The translations under genes were made by a program, and so were the position numbers. The notes under the pieces are model-generated. The model did not search any database. It saw only the letters and a program-made list of their open reading frames with translations, and was not told the DNA's origin. A stretch of 25,598 nucleotides of DNA from Kiritimatiellia bacterium (GTDB taxonomy: Bacteria > Verrucomicrobiota > Kiritimatiellia > RFP12 > UBA1067): NCBI GenBank assembly GCA_017999015.1, contig JAGOBZ010000005.1, forward strand, positions 1 through 25,598. Reading direction: 5' to 3'. The first letter of the stretch is position 1; each line of letters starts with the position of its first letter. Below are positions 5,863 through 13,359 of the stretch, piece after piece.

Positions 5863-6945
5863 ATGTCGAAAAGATTGGCGAACATCGCATGGGAAACCTT
5901 TAGCGCTTTGCCGCTGACGGAGAAAACCCCTTTTCTGATGCAGTCCGACGGTGCGCCGTATCACACGCTTTTCGCGCAGCAGTTTGACTACGCGCTGCTT
6001 GACCAGCTCGCGACGTTGGCGAACGAGATCCGCGCGATCGCCAAGACCCGCGTCGGCGCGGAGTTCCTGAGTCAGCAGGTCACGCACAAGCGGGCCATGC
6101 TCTACTTTTCTCAGCCCAGTTCACGTACTTTTCTCTCGTTTGTCTCGGCCTGCCAGATACTGGGCGTGCAGACCGGCGAGGTGCGTGACACGGCCATCTC
6201 CTCTGAATTCAAAGGCGAGTCACGCGAGGATTCGGTGCGCACATTCAGCTCTTACTTCGATCTGATTATCATGCGCACACCGGAAAAGGGGTTGGCCGAG
6301 CATATGGCCTGGGTGCTTTCTAACTCCGACCGTCCCATCCCGATCATCAACGCCGGCTCGGGGCAGGACCAGCATCCGACCCAAGCGCTGCTCGACATCT
6401 ACACTCTGCTGCGAAGCTTTGAGCGCGGCGGTGGATTACGTGACAAGACGGTGGTCTTTTGCGGAGACCTGCTGCGCGGGCGCACAGTGCGGTCGCTCTC
6501 ATATCTGCTGACCAATTATCCCAACGTTCGCCAGCTTTTTGTGGCGCCCGAGCCGCTCCAGGTCGGTACGGACGTCCTTGCGATCCTCGAACAGAAGGGT
6601 GTGCCGTTCGCGCGGACCGACGACTTTCATGCGGCGATCCGCGAGGCGGACGCGGTCTATATGACGCGCATTCAGGACGAGTGGGACAACGCCAAAGGCG
6701 AGAGCGCCGCGATCGACACCCACCGCTTTAAATTCGGGCTGGACGAACTCGCGCTGTTGCCGCCCCGCGCCATTATCATGCATCCGCTGCCGCGGCGCGA
6801 TGAAATCGTGACCGCCGTGGACGGCGATCCGCGCGCCATGTACTGGCGCCAGATGCGTAACGGCATGTGGATCCGCACGGCCTTGATCGCAATGACGTTC
6901 GGTTGCGAAAAACGTATCCACGACTATTTCCGGCATAACAACTGA
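5863..6945 (+). CDS. pyrB: Aspartate carbamoyltransferase catalytic chain, long variant
   Basis: The product carbamoylates aspartate in the first committed step of pyrimidine synthesis. It has 360 residues, about 50 more than the E. coli catalytic chain, with the extra length mainly in the N-terminal part. Active-site positions recognisable against E. coli are SSRTF (86-90, for STRTR), FKGES (116-120, mobile-loop Lys), MR (R138), HPTQALLD (171-178), GRTV (206-209), MTRIQ (267-271, the Arg and Gln that bind aspartate) and HPLPRRDEI (307-315). Those residues favour aspartate over ornithine as substrate, and no SMG motif is present. Odd points are Phe90 in place of the second Arg of STRTR, and Ser87 for Thr. 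No regulatory pyrI gene follows. GGGAGGTGAT just before ATG 5863 is a strong ribosome site. It is co-transcribed with argF, the paralogous enzyme competing for carbamoyl phosphate. Confidence 0.9.
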   Translation: MSKRLANIAWETFSALPLTEKTPFLMQSDGAPYHTLFAQQFDYALLDQLATLANEIRAIAKTRVGAEFLSQQVTHKRAMLYFSQPSSRTFLSFVSACQILGVQTGEVRDTAISSEFKGESREDSVRTFSSYFDLIIMRTPEKGLAEHMAWVLSNSDRPIPIINAGSGQDQHPTQALLDIYTLLRSFERGGGLRDKTVVFCGDLLRGRTVRSLSYLLTNYPNVRQLFVAPEPLQVGTDVLAILEQKGVPFARTDDFHAAIREADAVYMTRIQDEWDNAKGESAAIDTHRFKFGLDELALLPPRAIIMHPLPRRDEIVTAVDGDPRAMYWRQMRNGMWIRTALIAMTFGCEKRIHDYFRHNN

Positions 6946-6984
6946 GCGCGGGCGGCGTCGAACTGTGTTTGTCGGGATTTTCTC

Positions 6985-8292
6985 ATGACATCTCGCTTTG
7001 CAAACAGAATGCGCGTGCAAAAGACGCACAGGGCCGTGTGTGTTGTCGCCGGCGCTGTTCTGGCGTGCATAACGGCCTTTGCGGAGGAGACGGCAGCCCG
7101 CACGCCGGATCATGTGGTCAGCCGCTTCCGGCTCGGCCCCTTTTTTGAATACAGCGCGACGCGCGACGGCGCGACGTTCTGGGCCGTGCGGCCGTTCTAT
7201 TCAAAAGTCCAGGACCCGACGATTGATACGCGCGTCACGGATGTCGCCTGGCCGCTCGGCACCTTCCACCGCGACCGCGAGCAAGCCTGGTGGCGCTTTC
7301 TGCTGGCCTACGGTTCGGATGACGACGTCACCCGCGACGAGTCCGCATGGAAATTCGCGCTGCTTCCGCTCTGGTTCCAGGGACGCCGCAGACTGGGCGA
7401 GGAGTACTGGGCGCTCTTCCCGATCCACGGCCACCTGCCGCACCTGGCCTTGATGGACGATATTGACTTCACGCTGTTCCCATTCTATTTCAATTATGAG
7501 GTCAACGGTATCGAGCGGGTCTACACGCCCTGGCCGTTCTATTCGCGCCTGACGGAAAATCAGCACATGCGCGAAGAGGGGGTCTTTCCCCTCTGGTGCC
7601 GACAGGTCAACACCAAACGCCAGACGGATCGCCGCTATGCGTTCTGGCCGTTTTGGACGTCGGCGGTCTACGGCGGCGAGCGCAATCCGGGGTCTTCGTT
7701 CCTTCTCTTCCCGCTCTATGGTGAAGTCAACCGCAGCAACGAGACCCAGCGCCTGGTGCTGCCGCCTTTCTTTTCCTACGCGCGCACCGATTCGTCGGAG
7801 CGCTGGCGCCTGCCGTGGCCCTTCTGTCAAACACATGAGACGTGGGCAACCGCCACCACGAAGCCTTCGCTGAAGCGCTCCTATTGGCCGTTTTACGGCG
7901 ACGTTACCGGCGATGGCGATCGCCGCTGGTATGCGGCGTGGCCGCTGATGTGGCATGCAAGTTCAGAGAGCAAGAACCGCCGTGCCGAACGCACACGGTT
8001 CTTCCCGTTTTACGCGCATGAGACCGTCTGTAAGACCGATAAGAGCGGGACAGAGTACGAGGCTGAACGCTACACACGATTCTGGCCCTTCTATGCACGG
8101 GAGCAGACACCCGAACGCATGCGTCTGCGTGCGTTGGAACTCAACCTGATCCGTTACAGCGGCGGCGTCGAGCGCAACTGGGCGCCCTTCTGGACGCTTT
8201 ACGAGCGCACCTGTACACCGGACGGAACGGCGCGGCACGATCTGCTGTGGGGGTTGATTCAGTGGACGACGACAAACGCTGACTTACGGTAG
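6985..8292 (+). CDS. Secreted protein of WPFY-type aromatic repeats, function unknown
   Basis: The product is a 435-residue protein I cannot assign to a characterised family. An N-terminal extension leads to a signal-like stretch (CVVAGAVLACITAFA, about 19-33). The remainder carries about 13 copies of a [WF]-P-[FL]-[YW] core: VRPFY, LFPFYFN, PWPFYS, VFPLWC, FWPFWT, LFPLYG, PWPFCQ, YWPFYG, AWPLMW, FFPFYA, FWPFYA and WAPFWTLYE, at intervals of roughly 15-35 residues separated by charged, turn-rich segments. This periodicity suggests a repeated beta unit, possibly a propeller, solenoid or barrel at the outer membrane. ATG 6985 is used although its ribosome site is only GGGA. It lies 39 bases after pyrB and is probably transcribed with it, though no metabolic link is evident. 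Its stop overlaps the convergent beta-helix gene by 9 bases. Confidence 0.75.
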   Translation: MTSRFANRMRVQKTHRAVCVVAGAVLACITAFAEETAARTPDHVVSRFRLGPFFEYSATRDGATFWAVRPFYSKVQDPTIDTRVTDVAWPLGTFHRDREQAWWRFLLAYGSDDDVTRDESAWKFALLPLWFQGRRRLGEEYWALFPIHGHLPHLALMDDIDFTLFPFYFNYEVNGIERVYTPWPFYSRLTENQHMREEGVFPLWCRQVNTKRQTDRRYAFWPFWTSAVYGGERNPGSSFLLFPLYGEVNRSNETQRLVLPPFFSYARTDSSERWRLPWPFCQTHETWATATTKPSLKRSYWPFYGDVTGDGDRRWYAAWPLMWHASSESKNRRAERTRFFPFYAHETVCKTDKSGTEYEAERYTRFWPFYAREQTPERMRLRALELNLIRYSGGVERNWAPFWTLYERTCTPDGTARHDLLWGLIQWTTTNADLR

Positions 8293-9837
8293 GGCGGCTT
8301 TGAGGCGGAAGAACCCCCGTTGCGCGGCGTCGGGCGCTTCACGTCTGAACCATGCCGCACCTTCCGGGGCTCCCTCGGTCACGGGTATGGCGTTGACCCA
8401 TTGCGGACCGCCTGTCAGTGCGCCGGTGGTCTCAACCCACATATTGATAAAGCCGACTGCGTCGGGCTCTAGTGTGGCGGTTTCCGCGACTGGCCCGGCC
8501 GGCGTGTGACGAACCGTAAAGAGGCTGCCGCCCACACGGTTGGTCCCGAAAACATAAGCGAAACCATTCGGGATGCCATCGTCATTATGGTCGAGAACGA
8601 ACTGGGCAACGGGATCGATCGGAAGTCCGTGACGGTGCAACCAAAGTTCAAAGCCATAATAATCGACGATTGCAGGATCGTGCTCATACGCGCCCATGTC
8701 GACCGCCGCGCCCTGAACGCGCACGTCGCCATTCAAATCCGGACCGACAGGCGCGGCGGCCGTTGAGCCCGCATTTGTGCAGGGCGAGTGTGAGAGCAGC
8801 GAATAATCGTGCTCGTCCCGGTTCCGGAAACGCGGATAGACGGCGATGTTCCCGGTGCCTGGCGCGAGCGGTTCGGCGCAACTCCATGCAAGCGCCGATG
8901 TCGTGTCGTAATTTTTGCCGGCTGCCGCATGGTTGTCGTACAAGATCGAGTTGGTCGCGAGCGCACCCCAAATTCCTCCGCCCTGATGGCCGGCGGTGTT
9001 CCCGACGAGCGTGCAGTTGACCGCCGTGCCGCCGTAAAGTGCGGCTCCGCTCTGGTCGGCGGTGTTGCGTATCAGCAACGCGTTGGCCAGATCGGTTTGG
9101 AACGCACCGCCGCCAAAGACGGCCCGATTGCCGTCGAACAGGCAGCGTGACGCCAGACTGAGAAAGAGGCCTCCCCCTTGTTCCAGTGCATTGTTTCCCG
9201 TGAGCGTGCAATCTTCAAGCGTGGCATACGCCGCCGCGCCGCCGTCGGCTGCCATGTTGTTGAGGAACGTGCAGTTGCGGAAGAGCCCGCGCACCGCGCC
9301 GCCGCCCTGCTGCGTCGCAGTGTTGCTTCCGATAATGGTGTTTTCAACCGTGAGGCTGGCATCTGCACCCGGCATGCAGAGCAACCCTCCGCCGCTGGCG
9401 GCCGAATTCCCGAAAACCAGGCAGTTCGTGAGCACCACATGCCCTTCCGTGACGAGGACCGCGCCGCCTGATCCGTCCGTCACGCCGTCACGCAGCGTGA
9501 GGTCGCGGAAAACGACCGGTTGCGTGACGTTGAACTCAGCGGGAATAAAGACCGAGGCAATCCGTGTGTCGCCTGCCGGTTGGATAATCGTGTCCAACGG
9601 GCCGGTCCCTTGCAGCGTGACCGCGTACTGGATGTTCAGTTCCGGTTCTTCGTAGACTCCTGCAGCCAGCGCGAGGGTTTGGCCGTCAGCGCTCAGTGAC
9701 GCAAGCGCTTCGGTCAGCGTGGCATGAACAGCATGCGTGGTGGTGTTGGAAACGCTCGTGACAGCGTTCACCCACCCGGCAACCAGGCACACGCCGCAGA
9801 CCAGCAGGCAGGTGATTTTTTTGGTTCGATGATTCAT
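8284..9837 (-). CDS. Secreted right-handed beta-helix protein with choice-of-anchor Q domain
   Basis: The product has 517 residues. A signal peptide (about 1-25, LLVCGVCLVAGWVNA) is followed by a parallel beta-helix (about 45-365) made of repeats such as GGAVLV..GHVVLTNCLVFGNSA and GGGLFLSLASRCLFDGNRA, the GG...N..N.A pattern of polymorphic outer-membrane/pectate-lyase-like helices. Near 366-388, DLNGDVRVQG..VDMGAYEHD is the choice-of-anchor Q signature. Then come an Asp-rich D.NDDGIPNGFAYVFGTN loop resembling a calcium-binding TSP3-type segment, and a C-terminal beta-sandwich ending GFFRLKAALP, a pattern common in PVC-group exported proteins. No catalytic residues are recognisable, so an adhesive or structural surface role is likelier than a lyase. 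AGGGAG precedes the ATG by about 7 bases. It is the last gene of the six-gene surface operon, 21 bases after the DUF1573-type gene. Confidence 0.88.
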   Translation of the reverse strand: MNHRTKKITCLLVCGVCLVAGWVNAVTSVSNTTTHAVHATLTEALASLSADGQTLALAAGVYEEPELNIQYAVTLQGTGPLDTIIQPAGDTRIASVFIPAEFNVTQPVVFRDLTLRDGVTDGSGGAVLVTEGHVVLTNCLVFGNSAASGGGLLCMPGADASLTVENTIIGSNTATQQGGGAVRGLFRNCTFLNNMAADGGAAAYATLEDCTLTGNNALEQGGGLFLSLASRCLFDGNRAVFGGGAFQTDLANALLIRNTADQSGAALYGGTAVNCTLVGNTAGHQGGGIWGALATNSILYDNHAAAGKNYDTTSALAWSCAEPLAPGTGNIAVYPRFRNRDEHDYSLLSHSPCTNAGSTAAAPVGPDLNGDVRVQGAAVDMGAYEHDPAIVDYYGFELWLHRHGLPIDPVAQFVLDHNDDGIPNGFAYVFGTNRVGGSLFTVRHTPAGPVAETATLEPDAVGFINMWVETTGALTGGPQWVNAIPVTEGAPEGAAWFRREAPDAAQRGFFRLKAALP

Positions 9838-9858
9838 GTCGGTTCTCCCTTTAACGAC

Positions 9859-10866
9859 TCACATCCGTGCCGAGGCTATCGAAGAACGGATCGGAACTTC
9901 GATGACACGGCAAATCGGATGGTCGGTCGCGATGCGCACGATGGCGCCGTGAAGCGTTTTTGCAGGTGCGTTCGAGGTGACGTGAATGCAGGGCTGGCTC
10001 CCCGCCAGGTCAAGGGTAACGCGGATGCGTGCGTCTGTGGCGTGCGCGTGGGTAACTCGGAACGCAATGCGGTGCGCCGAAACCAGCGTGAGTGATGCGT
10101 CCAGCCCTGTCCCGCGCCGGGCGGCGATGACGGAGGGCTGAGCCTCGATGAGCGGGGCGGAGAGACCCTGATAGGGGATAGGCACTTGGGGCATGTCCGG
10201 CAGGTCGGTGGTGGCGATCGCGAGCCCGGAGAACGCGCCTACACGCTGCGGGATCGGAAGGACCAGACGGATCTGATGACGGAGGCCCGCCGTGTCGGCC
10301 TGATAGTCGGCATGCGCGTCAACGCGGTCGACCCCGACATTGTGAATGCTGAAAACACGCGCCTCGCCGGCGGCGAGTTCCACCGTTCCGGTCACTGTGC
10401 CACCCGGCACCTGCACCCCGAGGTCAAGACTGTCCGGGCTGCGCATGACCGGTGTGAGAATCGTCCCTTGAACGGTGAGCGTCAACGTCCATGTAAAGTC
10501 TGGGGGCGCATCGTGAGTCCGGTAGACGAGGTGCAAGGCCCGCCTCTGGACACCTGAGCGCCCCTGAAATGCGAGATGAATGGGCAACGCCAAAATCTCT
10601 CCCGGCCGCATTATTTTGCGCGCCAACTCGGCTGTGAGGCAATCGCAAGACGTACGCACGGCCAATACCTCAATGGTTTCAGCTCCCGTGTTCTTCACTT
10701 CAAAGCTATGCGAAACGCCTTCATGGCTTGCGGGCAGGACGCCGAAATTGAAGCAGGGCTCCGCGCATGCAAGCAGCGGCCACCGCGTGTCCTCGCATCG
10801 GCTGCCTGCGGCCGTCAGCACACACAGTGTGAAGACGGCGGCCCATCTGGAACGTTGTCGGGGCAT
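9859..10866 (-). CDS. Secreted DUF1573-type Ig-like protein
   Basis: The product has 335 residues with a signal peptide (about 1-23). Residues about 39-110 match DUF1573: FNFGVLPASHEGVSHSFEVKNTG, then TSCDC (72-76), then a PGE...L.I turn and FQGRSGVQRR. DUF1573 is a beta-sandwich of the ASPM/SPD-2/Hydin type frequent in exported proteins of Bacteroidetes and PVC bacteria. The rest (about 115-335) looks like further beta-rich Ig-like modules without recognised motifs. No enzymatic function is implied; structural or scaffolding use is likely. The start ATG 10866 lies 9 bases after the previous stop and has no good ribosome site of its own, so translation is probably coupled. The giant upstream protein contains a similar DFGTVTGPFERTFTATAKN segment, a shared fold within the operon. 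Confidence 0.82.
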   Translation of the reverse strand: MPRQRSRWAAVFTLCVLTAAGSRCEDTRWPLLACAEPCFNFGVLPASHEGVSHSFEVKNTGAETIEVLAVRTSCDCLTAELARKIMRPGEILALPIHLAFQGRSGVQRRALHLVYRTHDAPPDFTWTLTLTVQGTILTPVMRSPDSLDLGVQVPGGTVTGTVELAAGEARVFSIHNVGVDRVDAHADYQADTAGLRHQIRLVLPIPQRVGAFSGLAIATTDLPDMPQVPIPYQGLSAPLIEAQPSVIAARRGTGLDASLTLVSAHRIAFRVTHAHATDARIRVTLDLAGSQPCIHVTSNAPAKTLHGAIVRIATDHPICRVIEVPIRSSIASARM

Positions 10867-10875
10867 GGCGCGTTT

Positions 10876-12438
10876 TCACCGTTCGGCTTTGATCCGGAAA
10901 AAGAGGGTGGGTTTTCCTTCAACCTGAATGGCGCAGGTGCCGACAGTCTCGGTGGGCGGCAGATTGGTGGTGACCGGACGCCATGCGCCGACAGCCAGGT
11001 CGCCCTCCAGCATTTCGACGATCTGCTTGGCTTCGCGTCCGCCGCGCCACGTCAGGTTGACGGCCATCCCGTTTTTCGATAACGCCGTGATCCGGAGGTC
11101 GGAGGCGCGATTGGTGGGGGATGTGTCCGCAAGCCACTCTTGCAAATTGTTCATGCCGTCGTGGTCAGGGTCGGCATTGACGTCGCGAGCACCGCCGACC
11201 AGTCCGGCTTGCGTAAGCCACCACTCGGGCATGCCCTGCCCGCCGGGCACGAGGACCGGTTGAAAGGCAGCGACCAGTTCTCCGGGCGAAGATACCGTAA
11301 AGGCGGTCACAGGGTCCGGTCCTGACGCAATGCCGGACCAACCTGCAAACGTCCATTCAACATTTGGCGTTACCCTCGCGGCGAGTGAAGCCCCCGCGCG
11401 ATACCACCCCGGCGTCAGGTCGACGGAACCGTGTTCCGCGACAACATCCAGCCAGTAGTTGGTCCGCCAGTTCCACATGATTTCCGAATCGGCAGAGAGC
11501 GCGAAGGTGAACGCGGTCGTCCTCCCGCTGACCGGCACTGAGCCGCTGCCGCTCCAGCCGTAGGCGACAAGTTGGGTGTCCACCTGCGTGACGGTGGCCT
11601 GGGTGACACGGCAGGTGATCGCGCTCCCGTCGAAGAAGAAATTTTCTCCGGGTGCCGGTTCAGTGACGCTTTGCACGGCCGACGCGATCATGAGCCGAAG
11701 CAGCGGCGCCACCTCTGTGCTCAGGACTGCGACAGAGGCTTCCTGCGCGGCAGGCGACGTGTAGGTCATGGCGCGCTGCGTCGCGGGTACGCCGCTCTTG
11801 CCGTAGAGGCGGAAGGTGATAGGGGTGCCGTCGACCGGCGTGAACGGTGCCCCCGTCATATCGGCGAGGTCGGCATAGTTGAAAAAAAAGCAGGTGTTGG
11901 TCGGCGTGCCGTCGCCGCAGACAGCCAACAAAGGCGCATAAGCGCCCGGCACGGTCAATACGCCCACCCAGCCGTCGCCGGGCCGGTGGACGTCGATCAT
12001 CGCCTGATGCGTGGTGGACCGCCACGCGCCGGCGGGCAGCGTGCGCACCTCTTGGAGGCCTGCGGCCGGCCAGGTGCCCTCATCGGCCACAACGCGCACA
12101 TGGAAGGCGGTGTCGGGGGGGGCGTTGCCCACCCGGAACAGCGTGTTGCCGCACGCGGTCATGGCGCTGCGGGTCAACCGGTCCGCGCAACGGCGCGCAT
12201 AGTCGTCGCCGCTCGTCGCGCCGGTGAAGAGAGCCTGCCGCTCGATCGTTACAGCAGTCTCAGGTTGCGTGCCGGCAGCATCGCGGTAAACGTCCAGTCG
12301 GCAGGAGGTCGGCGGCGCGGCGGTACGCAGGAAGACATCGAAGCCGCGCGAAGCGATATTCGCGACTACGCCCTCCGCGGAGGCGGTACAGAGTCCGCGC
12401 GCGGCACACACCAACAGTGAAAGGATCAGGCGTTTCAT
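10876..12438 (-). CDS. Secreted protein with InlB-like repeat and TSP3-like loop
   Basis: The product has 520 residues. The signal peptide is about 1-21 (cleavage after ASA). Residues 22-325 are a beta-rich region I do not recognise, with many T/S/V stretches and several Cys. Residues about 329-393 (VVAEHGSVDLTPGWYRAGASLAARVTPN..WTFAGWSG...ELVAAFQPV, in segments) match a divergent InlB B-repeat. Residues about 419-436 contain DVNADPDHDGMNNLQEW, a calcium-binding TSP3/dockerin-like loop. A C-terminal beta-sandwich ends LFFRIKAER, similar to the end of the beta-helix protein. AGGAGG lies 7 bases before ATG 12438, a strong ribosome site, and the ATG overlaps the rhodanese-like stop (ATGA). It is probably a surface or extracellular binding protein. 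Confidence 0.8.
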   Translation of the reverse strand: MKRLILSLLVCAARGLCTASAEGVVANIASRGFDVFLRTAAPPTSCRLDVYRDAAGTQPETAVTIERQALFTGATSGDDYARRCADRLTRSAMTACGNTLFRVGNAPPDTAFHVRVVADEGTWPAAGLQEVRTLPAGAWRSTTHQAMIDVHRPGDGWVGVLTVPGAYAPLLAVCGDGTPTNTCFFFNYADLADMTGAPFTPVDGTPITFRLYGKSGVPATQRAMTYTSPAAQEASVAVLSTEVAPLLRLMIASAVQSVTEPAPGENFFFDGSAITCRVTQATVTQVDTQLVAYGWSGSGSVPVSGRTTAFTFALSADSEIMWNWRTNYWLDVVAEHGSVDLTPGWYRAGASLAARVTPNVEWTFAGWSGIASGPDPVTAFTVSSPGELVAAFQPVLVPGGQGMPEWWLTQAGLVGGARDVNADPDHDGMNNLQEWLADTSPTNRASDLRITALSKNGMAVNLTWRGGREAKQIVEMLEGDLAVGAWRPVTTNLPPTETVGTCAIQVEGKPTLFFRIKAER

Positions 12439-13325
12439 GGCTTTTCCTCCTGCTGAATAACGGTGGCAAATCCTGCGTTTCCGGCAGGCGCGTCATCCGC
12501 CAACCCGACTCCGGGGCCGCGTCGCAAGAGGCCCGGCTCGCCTTTGCGCCGGATGATGGTCTCGCCGCCGGCGAGAATGGCCACGCGCGAGATGCCGGCT
12601 GCTTTCAATGCCTGCGCGGTGCGTTCTGCCGCGCCGTCGCCTGCGTCAATCAACACGTAGAGCGGCGGGACGGTCTGCGCTTCACCCGCTGCATGGGCCG
12701 AACGTGCCCCGCGCTGCGGCTCAGTTCCGGGAATCGTGCGCGTCACGCTGTAACCGGGCAATTCAGACGCCAGGTCAAGGCGCGGTTGAGCTGTCGCGGC
12801 GGGAACCATGCCGGTTTCTTCGGCTGCGGCAGCGGCGGCCGGCGCGCGCGGCGCCTCGGGCCGCAGATCGACGAGCACAATGTCGGAAGCGTCTTCGGTC
12901 ATCGTGCCGGTCACATCGTGATAACTGACATATCGCGCCAAGGAGGGGCGAAGCCCCTTGCTTTCGCTGGTCTGGCCGCCCGCGTCACACCATGCGGCAT
13001 AACCCCCTGTCAAGACGTCGGCGTTCACCTTGCCGTTCGCTTCCGCAAGTTGTGCGGCGGCGCGGCGTGCGAGATTGGGGCCGGTGCCGTCATCAAAGAA
13101 GATGACTTGCCCGGCGAGCGGTTTTTGCATCGCCTCGCGCGCCGTCATGCGAAGCGCATTCGGCAAGGTGCCGGCTTCATAGGCGTCACGGGGTCTGAGA
13201 TCGATCAAGGTAACGCGTTCACCCCGGGCGAGCCGAGCGCTCAGTTCGGCCGGCGTGACGGCGGCACAGGCCGTGCCGGCGGCACCCAGCGCGACGAGCA
13301 AGCTGATAAGCGTATGGCTGTTCAT
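12435..13325 (-). CDS. Secreted tandem rhodanese-like protein lacking catalytic Cys
   Basis: The product has 296 residues: a signal peptide (about 1-21), then a rhodanese-fold domain (about 24-117) with LIDLRPRDAYEAGTLPNALRM (split here as LIDLRPRDAYEAG and TLPNALRM), VIFFDDGTG and VLTGGYAAWCDAGG. In active rhodaneses the VIFFD strand leads to a CxxGxR loop; here D79-G-T-G occupies that place, so no catalytic Cys is present. A second, weaker rhodanese-like half (about 148-262) has DIVLVDLRPE, a 60-residue Ala/Pro-rich insertion, LYVLIDAGDGAAERTAQAL and ISRVAILAGGE, again without Cys. Cys113 is in the wrong position. It probably serves as a binding or structural module rather than a sulfurtransferase. 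ATG 13325 has GAGGTG 6 bases upstream; the longer in-frame start at 13388 runs into the previous gene. It lies 34 bases after the propeller gene. Confidence 0.8.
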   Translation of the reverse strand: MNSHTLISLLVALGAAGTACAAVTPAELSARLARGERVTLIDLRPRDAYEAGTLPNALRMTAREAMQKPLAGQVIFFDDGTGPNLARRAAAQLAEANGKVNADVLTGGYAAWCDAGGQTSESKGLRPSLARYVSYHDVTGTMTEDASDIVLVDLRPEAPRAPAAAAAAEETGMVPAATAQPRLDLASELPGYSVTRTIPGTEPQRGARSAHAAGEAQTVPPLYVLIDAGDGAAERTAQALKAAGISRVAILAGGETIIRRKGEPGLLRRGPGVGLADDAPAGNAGFATVIQQEEKP

Positions 13326-13359
13326 GGTTTCACCTCGTTGGGTTCGCTGTGTCTGAGTG

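Noticed and set aside
4855..6087. 410-codon minus-strand open frame opposite argF and pyrB
   Set aside because: It lies antisense to two unmistakable enzymes, its translation is Arg/His/Gln-rich without domain motifs, and long antisense frames are expected at this GC content.
8740..9700. Beta-helix protein as a pectate lyase or other polysaccharide lyase
   Set aside because: No catalytic Asp/Arg/Lys signature was seen; the GG..N..N repeats with a choice-of-anchor Q end fit a non-enzymatic surface protein better.
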